A stretch of 64,000 nt of DNA, taken from NCBI RefSeq assembly GCF_019649015.1, contig NZ_BLPI01000001.1:248001-312000 (forward strand). Direction: 5' to 3'. The notes below the pieces were generated by a model. That model did not search any database. It was not told where the DNA came from and was given only the letters and a program-made list of their open reading frames with translations. This DNA is from Agarivorans litoreus (lineage in GTDB: Bacteria; Pseudomonadota; Gammaproteobacteria; Enterobacterales; Celerinatantimonadaceae). A program made the position numbers and the translations under genes. Of the stretch, positions 17,324 through 26,078 are shown one piece after another. Numbering within the stretch: position 1 is the first letter of the stretch; each line of letters starts with the position of its first letter.

Positions 17324-18901
17324 ATGCTTTACTTTAGAGGTTTATTCACAAGGACTTGGTTAATGCAGATCTTCACTCACCGAGCTATTGTAATCAGTAG
17401 TGGCCTCATAGCCTGTTCGTTAATGGCGTACATTGCATTAATGCTACTTTCTGCCGAAATCACTGAAAACCAACGACGCTACGCAAATGATACTCTCAAC
17501 CTCACACAATCGGTAATTCACGATTCGCTTCACGCTCTTGATGATTTGGCAAACCTTGATATCCAAGATTGCAGCCAATCGGCACTAACTAAAATGCGCC
17601 AAACAGTTTTTCTAAGTCACTTCATTCGTGATGTTGGCTACGTAAAAGATAACAAGCTGCATTGCACTACAACAGGCGGCTTGCTAAAAGAACCAATCAA
17701 ATTAGAGCCTCCCACATTCACTACTAGTTTAGGGTTTGATGTTTGGCTCAATCAGCAACTAGTTATATTCGACAACATGCATTCTGGGGTGGTTATCCGT
17801 AAAGGTGATTTTAATGTTGTGATAGACAACAGTACCTTTGCAAAACTTGAATATGGCGAAAACCAATGGGAGATAGTGTCCAATACAAATAACAACGTTA
17901 CCCACCTATCCGGCACTCTGGGGGTTTTCAATCACAGCGAATTAATCAGTTATGAAGAAATCACCGACGACTACCACTACTTTCACAACTGCAGCGAAAA
18001 CTATAATTTTTGTATTGCACTAAGCATGTATAACTACACCTTAATTAAAAACAAAACAGGTTTTTTGATTTTCTCTATTTTATTAAGTCTAGCCTTTGGT
18101 GTAATTGCTAGTATATGTTCAGAAAGTTTATTCAAGCGACACAACAGTATCAACGCTCGCTTACGCAGGGGCATTCGAAAAGGCTACTTTTACTACCAAA
18201 TTCAGCCTTTGGTAGACTTAAAAACCAAACGTATTATTGGTGGCGAAGTACTCGCGCGTTTCAAAGATCCCTTAGGTGAGCTATACCCCGACCAATTTAT
18301 CTCAGAAATCCGCGCCTTAAAACTGACCTGGCCCTTCACCCTAATGATCATAAAAAATGCTCTTAATGACTTACAGTCAAGCGGAGCCATACAAAGTGAC
18401 TGCAAAATAAGTTTTAATATTTTTCCTAACGATGTTGAAAATAACAATATCGAAGAACTTGGCAGGCTAGATGAAGTAGTAAACTTTTCAGGAAACATCA
18501 CCTTAGAAATTACCGAAGACTTGCAGCTAGACAGTCTAATAGCAAACCAGAATATTAACGCGGCAATTCAACAAGGTTTTGAAGTTGCTATCGACGATTT
18601 TGGTACCGGCTACTCAAATTTGGCCCAGCTTAAAAGCTTTCGCTGCCAGTACTTGAAAATTGATAAAAGCTTTGTGTTTGACTTAGAGGCTGGCTCGATT
18701 CGCTCTTCCTTAGTGCCTCACATGGTTGATATTGCCCATAAATCCAATTTAAGGGTCATTGCTGAAGGCATAGAAAATTCCCTGCAAAGCAAGGTGTTAG
18801 AAGAGTTAGGTGTTGAATATGGCCAAGGCTGGATGTTTGGAAAACCAATGCCCTTAGCGCTTTTTGTTAAAGCTTACCAACACACAAACAACAGTGAATG
18901 A
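17324..18901 (+). CDS. CSS-motif EAL-domain c-di-GMP phosphodiesterase
   Basis: The protein has an N-terminal transmembrane helix (about residues 20-45), a periplasmic sensor region with the cysteine motif CSQ (a variant of CSS), a second helix (FLIFSILLSLAFGVIASICSE) and a C-terminal EAL domain. Catalytic positions are intact: EVLARF (for EALLR), NIFPND (Asn), ITED (Glu), DDFGTGYSNL, LKIDKSF (Lys), AEGIEN (Glu) and GQGWMFGKPM (Gln). Active hydrolysis of cyclic di-GMP is therefore expected. In this family the periplasmic Cys respond to redox state, as shown for E. coli PdeB/PdeC-type enzymes. No GGDEF domain is present. It follows nagC by 79 bp, but a regulatory link is not shown. Confidence 0.9.
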   Translation: MLYFRGLFTRTWLMQIFTHRAIVISSGLIACSLMAYIALMLLSAEITENQRRYANDTLNLTQSVIHDSLHALDDLANLDIQDCSQSALTKMRQTVFLSHFIRDVGYVKDNKLHCTTTGGLLKEPIKLEPPTFTTSLGFDVWLNQQLVIFDNMHSGVVIRKGDFNVVIDNSTFAKLEYGENQWEIVSNTNNNVTHLSGTLGVFNHSELISYEEITDDYHYFHNCSENYNFCIALSMYNYTLIKNKTGFLIFSILLSLAFGVIASICSESLFKRHNSINARLRRGIRKGYFYYQIQPLVDLKTKRIIGGEVLARFKDPLGELYPDQFISEIRALKLTWPFTLMIIKNALNDLQSSGAIQSDCKISFNIFPNDVENNNIEELGRLDEVVNFSGNITLEITEDLQLDSLIANQNINAAIQQGFEVAIDDFGTGYSNLAQLKSFRCQYLKIDKSFVFDLEAGSIRSSLVPHMVDIAHKSNLRVIAEGIENSLQSKVLEELGVEYGQGWMFGKPMPLALFVKAYQHTNNSE

Positions 18902-18955
18902 GTTTTAGCTTGTCAAACAACTTAAGCTTTAAGCGAGCTTTTACTTATCGATTAC

Positions 18956-18983
18956 AAAAAAGGACAGCTTGTTGCTGTCCTTA
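18956..18983 (-). terminator. Rho-independent terminator of feoABC
   Basis: 7-bp stem GGACAGC / GCTGTCC with a 5-base loop and a T6 tract on the minus-strand side, just after the feoC stop. Confidence 0.82.
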
Positions 18984-19001
18984 TGCATTTCTGGAGCCCC
19001 C

Positions 19002-19244
19002 TTAGCAGGTCACACCAATGTTGTTGTCATTTTGCCAAAATAGCTGCCACTGTTCTTCACTGGCGCTACAACCACAACCTTTGTTGCAAGAGCCTAACTT
19101 AACCACCCGCAGTTTATGGCGTTTTACCCAGGGTTGCAGCATGGCCAGCGCGGCATCATCGCTCAGCGAAAAATGCTTAGCCACTTGGTTTAACAACACC
19201 CCCGGATTTTCTTCAATATAGGCTTTAAGCGCTTGTAGTATCAT
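19002..19244 (-). CDS. feoC: FeoC-like small protein
   Basis: An 80-residue winged-helix protein encoded last in feoABC. The N-terminal ILQALKAYIEENPGVLLNQVAKHFSLSDDAALAMLQPWVKRHKLRVVKL is a FeoC-like winged helix. The wing carries SCNKGCGCS, a cysteine cluster similar in position to the Fe-S-binding Cys of gammaproteobacterial FeoC. The role of FeoC is thought to be stabilising or regulating FeoB. The start overlaps the feoB 3' end by 20 bp, so the two are probably translationally coupled. Confidence 0.85.
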   Translation of the reverse strand: MILQALKAYIEENPGVLLNQVAKHFSLSDDAALAMLQPWVKRHKLRVVKLGSCNKGCGCSASEEQWQLFWQNDNNIGVTC

Positions 19245-21483
19245 AATATTCAGCCTTTTGGCGCTTTAAGAACAGTACCCAAACGCTTAAAACAATAACC
19301 ATTGCCAATAATAATACGCTGGCTGAAAATGGTGCCTGCTGCCAGGTTGCTGCTTGGTAATAAATAGTTGCGGTGCAATAAGCCAACAAAGTAGACCATA
19401 CGCCAATCAACCTTGCCCATTTTAGCCCCAGCTCCTTAACCAAAGCGCCCATTGCTGCTGCACAAGGCATGTATAACAAAATAAACAACATAAACGATAC
19501 TGCCGATGCTTGGCTAAAGTGTTGCGACAACTGTGACATAGTGCCTACATCTACTTCGTTAATTTCTGCTGCGCTGGTTAAATCATCAGCTTCTTCAATG
19601 GCAATGCCTAGCGGGTCGCCATAATTAAGGTCGTTAAAGTTATCGACAATGCTTTGACCGGCTTCTTGGAAACGGCCTAAGTAAGTCCATGCTTCAGCCT
19701 CTTCTTCAGGATCAGCATATAGGCTATTTAAGGTGCCAATTACCGCTTCTTTAGCAAACAGGCCGGTTACAATTCCTACAGTTGCTGGCCAGTTATCTTG
19801 CTCAATACCCATGGGGCCAAATACCGGCGTAACAAACTGACTTGCGCGAGCTAATATGGAGTGTTCTTGACCTTCAGCATCCAACTCACCACCGGTACCA
19901 ATGTGGTTAAGAACACTTAATATTGCTACCACTAAAACAATGGTTTTACCGGCGCCAACAATAAAGCCTCGCACTTTTTGCCAAGTCAGCAGCAATACCC
20001 CAAATACCGTTGGGAATTGGTAATCTGGTAGCTCTAGTACTGAGTCTTGAGCGGTGCCAGGAAGCAGTGTGAACTTGAGCAGTAAACCGGTAATAATCGC
20101 GGCGATAATGCCCACAATATAAAGAGCAAACACCATGTTCTGCCCTTGCTCCGGGAAAAACGCTGCAACAAACAAAGCATATACAGGTAAACGTGCGCCA
20201 CAAGACATAAACGGGCTCATTGCTGAGGTAAGCACCCGTTCTCGGTGTTTTTCTAATACCCGAGTTGCCATGATGGCCGGTACGGTACAACCAAAGCCCA
20301 TTAGCATTGGCACAAATGCTTTACCGGGTAAGCCGATAACTTGCATAGCTCGGTCAACAACAAACGCAGCACGCGCTAAGTAACCAGAGCTTTCTAACAA
20401 AGCTAAAAACAGGTACAAACAAGCAATTACCGGAATAAAGGTTGCTACGGTTTGTATGCCTACCCCTACTCCACTGGCCAATACAATGCTCGCCCATTCT
20501 GGCGCACCAATACTAGCTAACAGTTCGCTCACCCCATCAACAAAAATAGTACCCGCTGTAATATCGAAAAAATCGATAAACACCGCGCCACCGTTAATGG
20601 CAAACATGAACATTAGGTACATAACACCTAAAAAGGCCGGAATACCGACCCAACGGTTAAGCAATACTTTGTCCAGTAGCGCGGAATAATCGCGGCTTAG
20701 CTGGCCTTTTTTACTGATACAGCTTTGGGTAAGTTGGTAGATAAAGCTATAGCGGCTGTCAGCGAGCTCCAAGTCAACGTCTGTTGTTGAGAATTGGCCC
20801 AGCGCTTGACTGAATTCTAACTGTAAATCAGGCTCTAGTTGCTCCATTAACCAAGGGTCCTGCTCAATCAAGCGCAGAACTTGGCCTTTATTTAAGTCAA
20901 GCTTTTGCTGCCACTCGCAGCTAAAGGCTTCAATTTGTTGGGTGTATTGTAAGCTTAAAGTCGGAGCTTTCTGGGCTTGTTCCATTAGCTTAGGCAAGTT
21001 GCGCTTAAAATCATTCACCTGCTTTTTAGAGGTGGCCGACAAGCACACTACAGGCAAATTAAACTGCTCGCTAAATTGCTTCACCTTAATATTAAGTAGC
21101 TTAGCTTTAGCTGTGTCCATTTTATTTAGAACCAACACCACTGGTAAGCCAAGCTCTTTAAGCTGAATGCTTAAATATAGGCTTCGCTCCACTGCGCTGG
21201 CATCAATTACATTAATGACTAGGTCGAGTGGCTCAGACTGCAAAAACTCGCAAGCAATCCGCTCATCTAGTGAGCTTTTATCAAGCTGCGGATCAATGTT
21301 GTACACACCAGGCAAGTCTACGACTTCTGCTTGCCAGTCGGCTTGGCGGATCCAGCCAGACTTTTTGTCTACGGTTATCCCGCTAAAGTTGCCTACTTTT
21401 TGTTTACTGCCGGTTAAAGCGTTAAACAAGGTACTTTTACCGCTATTAGGGTTACCTACGGTGGCTATCATATGTTTGTTCAT
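19225..21483 (-). CDS. feoB: ferrous iron transporter FeoB
   Basis: FeoB is the inner-membrane Fe(II) permease with a fused N-terminal G protein. G-domain motifs: GNPNSGKST (G1, residues 10-18), a Thr-containing switch with SGITV, DLPGVY (G3), NKMD (G4) and SATSKK (G5). The membrane part has the Gate motifs LPVYALFVAAFF and PCAAAMGALVKELG. Length 752 is normal for gammaproteobacteria. The start ATG overlaps the feoA stop by 4 bp. Confidence 0.96.
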   Translation of the reverse strand: MNKHMIATVGNPNSGKSTLFNALTGSKQKVGNFSGITVDKKSGWIRQADWQAEVVDLPGVYNIDPQLDKSSLDERIACEFLQSEPLDLVINVIDASAVERSLYLSIQLKELGLPVVLVLNKMDTAKAKLLNIKVKQFSEQFNLPVVCLSATSKKQVNDFKRNLPKLMEQAQKAPTLSLQYTQQIEAFSCEWQQKLDLNKGQVLRLIEQDPWLMEQLEPDLQLEFSQALGQFSTTDVDLELADSRYSFIYQLTQSCISKKGQLSRDYSALLDKVLLNRWVGIPAFLGVMYLMFMFAINGGAVFIDFFDITAGTIFVDGVSELLASIGAPEWASIVLASGVGVGIQTVATFIPVIACLYLFLALLESSGYLARAAFVVDRAMQVIGLPGKAFVPMLMGFGCTVPAIMATRVLEKHRERVLTSAMSPFMSCGARLPVYALFVAAFFPEQGQNMVFALYIVGIIAAIITGLLLKFTLLPGTAQDSVLELPDYQFPTVFGVLLLTWQKVRGFIVGAGKTIVLVVAILSVLNHIGTGGELDAEGQEHSILARASQFVTPVFGPMGIEQDNWPATVGIVTGLFAKEAVIGTLNSLYADPEEEAEAWTYLGRFQEAGQSIVDNFNDLNYGDPLGIAIEEADDLTSAAEINEVDVGTMSQLSQHFSQASAVSFMLFILLYMPCAAAMGALVKELGLKWARLIGVWSTLLAYCTATIYYQAATWQQAPFSASVLLLAMVIVLSVWVLFLKRQKAEYYDTTSA

Positions 21484-21707
21484 AGACTATCCACCTCAAT
21501 CGCTTTTGCTTGGCCATTACTTAGCGCAAGGTTGATTCCAGGTGCTGAAACTTGGATAGGGTCCCCAAGTGGAGCGCGCCTTACAATGGTTAAGGTCGTA
21601 TTGGGTAAAATACCCAACGACATAAGCTTCTTGCGCATTGCTCGCGGTAAACCATTTAAGCTCAATATTTGAGCCTTTTGACCAGTGGCTATTTCATCCA
21701 ATGACAT
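21480..21707 (-). CDS. feoA: FeoA, SH3-like cytoplasmic protein
   Basis: A 75-residue SH3-like protein that acts with FeoB in ferrous iron uptake. The blocks KAQILSLNGLPRAMRKKLMSLGILPNTTLTIVRRAPLGDPIQVS are the FeoA family pattern. GGAGG lies five bases before the ATG. It is first in feoABC, downstream of Fur-like and FNR-like sites. Confidence 0.95.
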   Translation of the reverse strand: MSLDEIATGQKAQILSLNGLPRAMRKKLMSLGILPNTTLTIVRRAPLGDPIQVSAPGINLALSNGQAKAIEVDSL

Positions 21708-21732
21708 GGAACCTCCATACCTAAGTCTAAAT

Positions 21733-21751
21733 AATAATGATTTTCATTTGA
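21733..21751. promoter_or_regulatory. Fur box upstream of feoA
   Basis: AATAATGATTTTCATTTGA matches the 19-bp Fur consensus (GATAATGATAATCATTATC) at 13 positions by eye, centred 35 bp before feoA. This would give iron repression of feoABC. Confidence 0.65.
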
Positions 21752-21783
21752 TTTTATTGTGCGACACACATCACTATTCCGTG

Positions 21784-21797
21784 TTGATCTAAATCAA
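21784..21797. promoter_or_regulatory. FNR box upstream of feoA
   Basis: TTGAT-CTAA-ATCAA is a perfect FNR consensus dyad (TTGAT-N4-ATCAA), centred about 84 bp before the feoA start. Anaerobic activation of feo by FNR is known in E. coli. The site is also 112 bp upstream of yciH, so an effect on that gene cannot be excluded. Confidence 0.72.
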
Positions 21798-21908
21798 ACG
21801 CTTATAGATAGCTTGGTATTTTTGTGAGAAATATTTAGCGCTATTTTTTGAAACCTCCTGAACAAATACGCTACCATCAGCACAACTTACGTATAAGGTA
21901 GATTGAAG

Positions 21909-22241
21909 ATGTCATTCAAAGACCAACTTTCGCAACTGGTTTACTCAACAGACCAGGGCCGCATTGAGCCAGAGCAACAAGCTGAACAAGTACCTGATAC
22001 AGACGGTACTATTAAACTGCGTAGAGAAACGAAAGGCAGAAAAGGTAAAGGGGTTACCTGTTTAGCTGGATTTGGTTTACCTGAAGCTGAGCTAAAAGCC
22101 TTATGTAAAGAAATGAAAAAACACTGCGGCGTAGGTGGCAGCGTTAAAGATTACGTTATCGAAATCCAAGGTGACCAGCGCGACAAGCTAGAGGTTTGGC
22201 TTAAGCAGAAAGATTACAAAACTAAACGCATAGGTGGTTAA
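21909..22241 (+). CDS. yciH: SUI1/eIF1-like protein YciH
   Basis: A 110-residue protein of the SUI1 (eIF1) family. The core is IKLRRETKGRKGKGVTCLAGFGLPEAELKALCKEMKKHCGVGGSVKDYVIEIQGDQRDKLEVWLKQKDYKTKRIGG. In E. coli YciH has been linked to translation initiation fidelity and to general stress. I use the ATG at 21909 with AAGGTA eight bases upstream; an in-frame TTG two codons earlier is less likely. Confidence 0.93.
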   Translation: MSFKDQLSQLVYSTDQGRIEPEQQAEQVPDTDGTIKLRRETKGRKGKGVTCLAGFGLPEAELKALCKEMKKHCGVGGSVKDYVIEIQGDQRDKLEVWLKQKDYKTKRIGG

Positions 22242-22274
22242 ACCATTGCCTTTGGTAGGGCTTTTAGGTATATT

Positions 22275-22452
22275 CTTCGCGCTTTTGGGGAGTAGCTGCC
22301 CATATCAATAAGGTATGGGGCATTTATCAACATACTTAGTGCTCATCACTATGGTAAATGCAGCCAACACTGGCCTAGCAAGACCAAATGCACATTAACG
22401 CTATTTAGAGGTGAGCAGCGTTATGTGCATTGGTTTATCTGCTCGCCTCTTA
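22275..22452 (+). ncRNA. yybP-ykoY family Mn2+ riboswitch
   Basis: The leader of the downstream Mn-exporter gene carries the invariant GGGGAGTAG of the yybP-ykoY aptamer at 22287-22295. A second conserved block TCAACATACTTAG is near 22327-22339, and CAGCC ... GGCCTAGCAAGACC closes the aptamer near 22385. Downstream lies an expression platform with two competing helices. One pairs 22383-22402 with 22417-22434 (bulged, ending in AACGCT / AGCGTT). The other pairs GAGGTGAGCA (22408-22417) with TGCTCGCCTC (22440-22449), just ahead of the ribosome binding site. Mn2+ binding is known for this class; the switch mechanism here is inferred. Confidence 0.85.
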
Positions 22453-22464
22453 TTAAGAGATCCA

Positions 22465-23019
22465 ATGGAAGCTTTATTCACTTCAATTACTGCCGTAGCC
22501 ATTGCCGAAATAGGCGATAAAACTCAACTGCTTGCTCTGCTGCTCGCCTGTAAATTTAGAAAACCAATTCCGATTATTGCTGGCATTATTATCGCTACGC
22601 TACTTAACCATGCCGTCGCAGCATGGTTTGGCGCACAAATTCAACAATGGTTTAGCCCTGAGCTGTTGCGTTGGCTAGTAGGCTTGTCTTTTATTGCCAT
22701 GGCCATTTGGGTATTAGTTCCAGACAAAATAGATGAAGACGATAACAAACTACTCAAATACGGCCCGTTTTTGGCCTCGCTCATCTTATTTTTTATTGCC
22801 GAAATCGGCGACAAAACCCAGGTTGCGACCGTGATTTTAGCGGCCAAGTATGACTCGATGTTTATGGTGATTACCGGCACTACCATCGGAATGTGTTTAG
22901 CCAACGTGCCTGTAGTGCTGCTGGGTAAACTTGGCGTAGAGAAATTGCCTATGACTCTCATTCATCGTGTTACTGCTATTTTGTTTTTGGTGCTGGGCGT
23001 TACTACATTGGTGTTCTAG
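22465..23019 (+). CDS. mneA: GDT1/TMEM165 (UPF0016) family Mn2+ exporter
   Basis: A 184-residue inner-membrane protein with six helices in two inverted repeats. Each repeat carries the signature E-x-G-D-K-T-Q (AEIGDKTQLLAL near residue 13 and AEIGDKTQVATV near 116). Family members export manganese; in Vibrio the homologue is MneA. I chose the ATG at 22465, since upstream in-frame starts (from 22411) lie within the riboswitch. The riboswitch upstream independently supports a manganese role. Confidence 0.88.
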   Translation: MEALFTSITAVAIAEIGDKTQLLALLLACKFRKPIPIIAGIIIATLLNHAVAAWFGAQIQQWFSPELLRWLVGLSFIAMAIWVLVPDKIDEDDNKLLKYGPFLASLILFFIAEIGDKTQVATVILAAKYDSMFMVITGTTIGMCLANVPVVLLGKLGVEKLPMTLIHRVTAILFLVLGVTTLVF

Positions 23020-23083
23020 TAAGGCTTTTGCTGCGCTCTGGTTGTGTTAAACTCAGCCGCAAATTGTTAGCAAGGTTGTAATA

Positions 23084-23443
23084 ATGAAAATAGTTCGTTG
23101 GATTTTAGGCCGCATTATATTGTTACTTAACGCAGTATTTTCCCCTAAGGGCGTAATAAGAAGTGCAGAACAGCAAGCGATAGTTGATCAAAAAACCCAA
23201 GGTTTACACCTTTATCAGCTGCCAGCTTGCCCGTTTTGCGTAAAAGTACGTCGCTCGATGAAACGTAATGGTATAAACATCGGTTTACGGGATATTAAGG
23301 CGCAGCCAGAGTATCTTGAAGAATTGATTGCCTACGGGGGCTCAAGAAAAGTACCTTGTTTACGCATTGAAAATGGCGACCAAGTAGAATGGCTTTACGA
23401 GTCTAACGACATCATTAACTACCTAGAAGCCAAAGTGGCTTAA
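23084..23443 (+). CDS. membrane-tethered glutaredoxin-like protein
   Basis: A 119-residue protein with an N-terminal hydrophobic segment (IVRWILGRIILLLNAVF), then a glutaredoxin/GST N-terminal fold: LHLYQLPACPFCVKVRRSMKRNGI with the dithiol active site CPFC, then KVPCLRIENG (cis-Pro) and WLYESNDIINYLEAK. This resembles a glutaredoxin tethered to the inner membrane with its active site probably facing the cytoplasm. The partner is unknown. It ends at a strong hairpin terminator shared with fadR. Confidence 0.88.
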   Translation: MKIVRWILGRIILLLNAVFSPKGVIRSAEQQAIVDQKTQGLHLYQLPACPFCVKVRRSMKRNGINIGLRDIKAQPEYLEELIAYGGSRKVPCLRIENGDQVEWLYESNDIINYLEAKVA

Positions 23444-23446
23444 AAC

Positions 23447-23477
23447 ACAAAAGCTCCGCATTGCGGAGCTTTTTACT
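23447..23477. terminator. bidirectional Rho-independent terminator
   Basis: 10-bp stem AAAGCTCCGC / GCGGAGCTTT with a short loop, followed by TTTTT on plus and AAAA/TTTT on minus. It separates the glutaredoxin-like gene from the convergent fadR. Confidence 0.87.
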
Positions 23478-23492
23478 ATTAGCAACTCAAAC

Positions 23493-24209
23493 TTAGTCTG
23501 CTTCCATAATATCACTTGGCATGGTTTCACGCAGGCGCTTCCATACTTCACTTGTGGCAATACCGTAACTACGCACTACCTGCAGCGCTTTATCGTGCTC
23601 ACCACTGTCGGCTAAAGCTATCAACTCCTGATAGAAGTTGTCCACCAAGATTCTGGCTTGAGGATCATCAAAATAATACTTACCAACACTTCTATACATG
23701 CCCCTAAAGCCATTTAAGATAAGCGCGTATAATGGGTTGCCAGACGCAAAAGATAAACCGTGTAACACTTGGTAGTCAAATTCAGCGTAAGCTTCGCCAG
23801 TTTGTTCAAGTTGTTTGTATTGCTCAATAAGTTGGCGACTTTTCTCTGGGTTGTTTTTTAGGGCGCCACGAATAAAAATCACACTAATGTTGGTTCTTGC
23901 CGACAGCAGCTGTTCAAACAACTCTGGCACACCATCGGTATCTAAACGGGCCAAGGTTTCTAAAATATTAAGCCCTGCGGTTTCCCAAAAGTTGTTCACT
24001 TTGGTGGGCTTGCCGTGTTGAATCGTTAACCATCCATCCCGCGCCAATCGCTGAAGCACTTCGCGCAAAGTGGTTCGAGTAACACCTATTAACTCAGATA
24101 ATTCTCTTTCGGCAGGTAAAATTGTGCCTGGAGCAAAACGGTTATTCCAGATAGATTCAATGATGTATTGTTCTGCGAATCCCGCTGGACTTTTTGCTTT
24201 AATTACCAT
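23493..24209 (-). CDS. fadR: fatty acid metabolism regulator FadR
   Basis: FadR is the acyl-CoA-responsive GntR-family regulator of fatty-acid degradation and synthesis genes. The N-terminal winged HTH is [70 protein letters not shown], the exact FadR pattern, and an all-helical acyl-CoA-binding domain follows. Length 238 matches E. coli (239). It is divergent from nhaB, as in enterobacteria and vibrios. Confidence 0.95.
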   Translation of the reverse strand: MVIKAKSPAGFAEQYIIESIWNNRFAPGTILPAERELSELIGVTRTTLREVLQRLARDGWLTIQHGKPTKVNNFWETAGLNILETLARLDTDGVPELFEQLLSARTNISVIFIRGALKNNPEKSRQLIEQYKQLEQTGEAYAEFDYQVLHGLSFASGNPLYALILNGFRGMYRSVGKYYFDDPQARILVDNFYQELIALADSGEHDKALQVVRSYGIATSEVWKRLRETMPSDIMEAD

Positions 24210-24455
24210 TATTTACTCAGTCTATTTTCGTTTTTATTGCAAGGATAATAACAAACCATTAACGAAAGCTAAAGCAAGTGGTTTGAGCTCAAACCTCCAA
24301 ATTTGAAAATCTCTTGACTATTTTTATCGACACTTGAATAAATTTGATATTTTCAGTTGTTCAACTACCAAAGCCGCGTGAGATCACATACAATCGCGCA
24401 CGAGTTTTCGTAGGGGAAACTCGACCTGCCATTTGAACAACAATGAGATTTCAGG

Positions 24456-26027
24456 ATGAATACTAGTCTTTCTAGTGCTTTTGCTAAGAATTTTCTTGGC
24501 AATGCACCTTTGTGGTATAAAAAAGCCATTGTTTTATTTCTAATCATTAACCCCATCGTTTTCTATATCAACCCGTTTGCGGCAGGTTGGTTACTAGTTA
24601 TCGAATTTATTTTTACTCTTGCGATGGCCTTAAAATGTTACCCGCTTCAGCCGGGCGGCTTGCTTGCCATAGAAGCAGTAGCAATAGGCATGACATCCTC
24701 TGAAACCGTTAAACATGAATTAGTTGCCAACTTCGAAGTTGTGCTGCTGTTGATCTTCATGGTGGCTGGCATTTTCTTCATGAAACAACTGTTGCTGTTT
24801 GTTTTCACCAAGATGCTTATCAAAATTAAAGACAAAGCCATTTTGTCTTTAGCCTTTTGTGCAGCCGGCGCCTTTTTATCAGCATTCTTAGATGCCTTAA
24901 CCGTAATAGCAGTAGTCATTAGCGTAGCGATTGGCTTCTACAGCATTTACCACAAAGTGGCATCTGGCAAAGATTTCCACCAAAAACATGACCACACTGG
25001 CGATGACTTAAGCAGTGATGACTTAGAAGGCTTTCGCGCATTCTTACGTAGCTTAATGATGCATGCAGGTGTAGGTACCGCTTTAGGTGGCGTATGTACC
25101 ATGGTAGGTGAACCGCAAAACCTGATCATTGCAGACCAGTCTAGCTGGCAGTTCTTCGAGTTCTTCCTGAGAATGGCACCGGTATCTCTGCCTGTTTTAG
25201 TATGTGGTTTAATTACTTGTGTGGCCTTAGAGAAAGTTGGCAAGTTTGGTTACGGTAGCAAGTTACCAGCAAACGTTCGCCAAATTCTTACCGACTACGA
25301 TAAACACGAAGATCAAAAGCGGACCAACCGTGACCGTGCAAAACTGATTGTTCAAGCAGTTATTGCTGTATGGTTAATTATTGGTCTTGCATTGCACTTA
25401 GCCGCTGTTGGCTTAATTGGTTTATCAGTGATTATTCTTGCTACTTCATTTACTGGCATTACTGAAGAGCATCAGCTAGGTAAAGCCTTTGAAGAGGCCC
25501 TGCCATTTACAGCCCTATTAGCGGTGTTCTTCTCTATTGTTGCGGTAATTATTGACTTAGAGCTATTTAAACCAGTGATTCACTGGGTATTGTCGATTGA
25601 AAACGAAGGCCAGCTAGTTGCTTTCTATATAGCAAACGGCTTGCTATCGATGGTCAGTGACAATGTGTTTGTGGGCACGGTTTACATTAACGAAGTAAAA
25701 GCAGCTTGGTTAGAAGGACAAATCACCCGAGATCAGTTCGACATGTTAGCGGTAGCAATTAACACCGGTACTAACCTACCTTCGGTTGCCACGCCAAACG
25801 GTCAAGCGGCCTTCCTATTCTTACTAACATCGTCGTTAGCGCCATTGTTACGCTTATCATACGGCCGCATGGTTTGGATGGCGTTGCCTTACACTATTGT
25901 GCTCGCCGGTATTGGTTTATTATGTGTGGAATACGCACTTATTCCTGCTACCCAATACTTCTACGATATGGGTTGGATCAGCCATCACGTTGCAGGAGCA
26001 GCATCGGCGGTTTCTGCTGGACATTAA
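24456..26027 (+). CDS. nhaB: Na+/H+ antiporter NhaB
   Basis: NhaB expels Na+ in exchange for H+ across the inner membrane. The 523-residue protein has about a dozen membrane segments and the conserved blocks [63 protein letters not shown] and [44 protein letters not shown]. The context fadR/nhaB-dsbB is the conserved gammaproteobacterial order. It ends before a hairpin terminator. Confidence 0.96.
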   Translation: MNTSLSSAFAKNFLGNAPLWYKKAIVLFLIINPIVFYINPFAAGWLLVIEFIFTLAMALKCYPLQPGGLLAIEAVAIGMTSSETVKHELVANFEVVLLLIFMVAGIFFMKQLLLFVFTKMLIKIKDKAILSLAFCAAGAFLSAFLDALTVIAVVISVAIGFYSIYHKVASGKDFHQKHDHTGDDLSSDDLEGFRAFLRSLMMHAGVGTALGGVCTMVGEPQNLIIADQSSWQFFEFFLRMAPVSLPVLVCGLITCVALEKVGKFGYGSKLPANVRQILTDYDKHEDQKRTNRDRAKLIVQAVIAVWLIIGLALHLAAVGLIGLSVIILATSFTGITEEHQLGKAFEEALPFTALLAVFFSIVAVIIDLELFKPVIHWVLSIENEGQLVAFYIANGLLSMVSDNVFVGTVYINEVKAAWLEGQITRDQFDMLAVAINTGTNLPSVATPNGQAAFLFLLTSSLAPLLRLSYGRMVWMALPYTIVLAGIGLLCVEYALIPATQYFYDMGWISHHVAGAASAVSAGH

Positions 26028-26035
26028 AAATAAAA

Positions 26036-26062
26036 ACGGCGATGCTTGCATCGCCTTTTTTT
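26036..26062 (+). terminator. Rho-independent terminator after nhaB
   Basis: Perfect 8-bp stem GGCGATGC / GCATCGCC with a TT loop and T7. It lies between nhaB and dsbB, with only 16 bp to the dsbB start, so dsbB depends on read-through or another promoter. Confidence 0.87.
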
Positions 26063-26078
26063 ATCGGAGTTTCTGATT

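Noticed and set aside
22411-22464. Upstream start for the Mn exporter at 22411
   Set aside because: These codons lie in the riboswitch expression platform; the ATG at 22465 has a ribosome binding site and fits the family's N-terminus.
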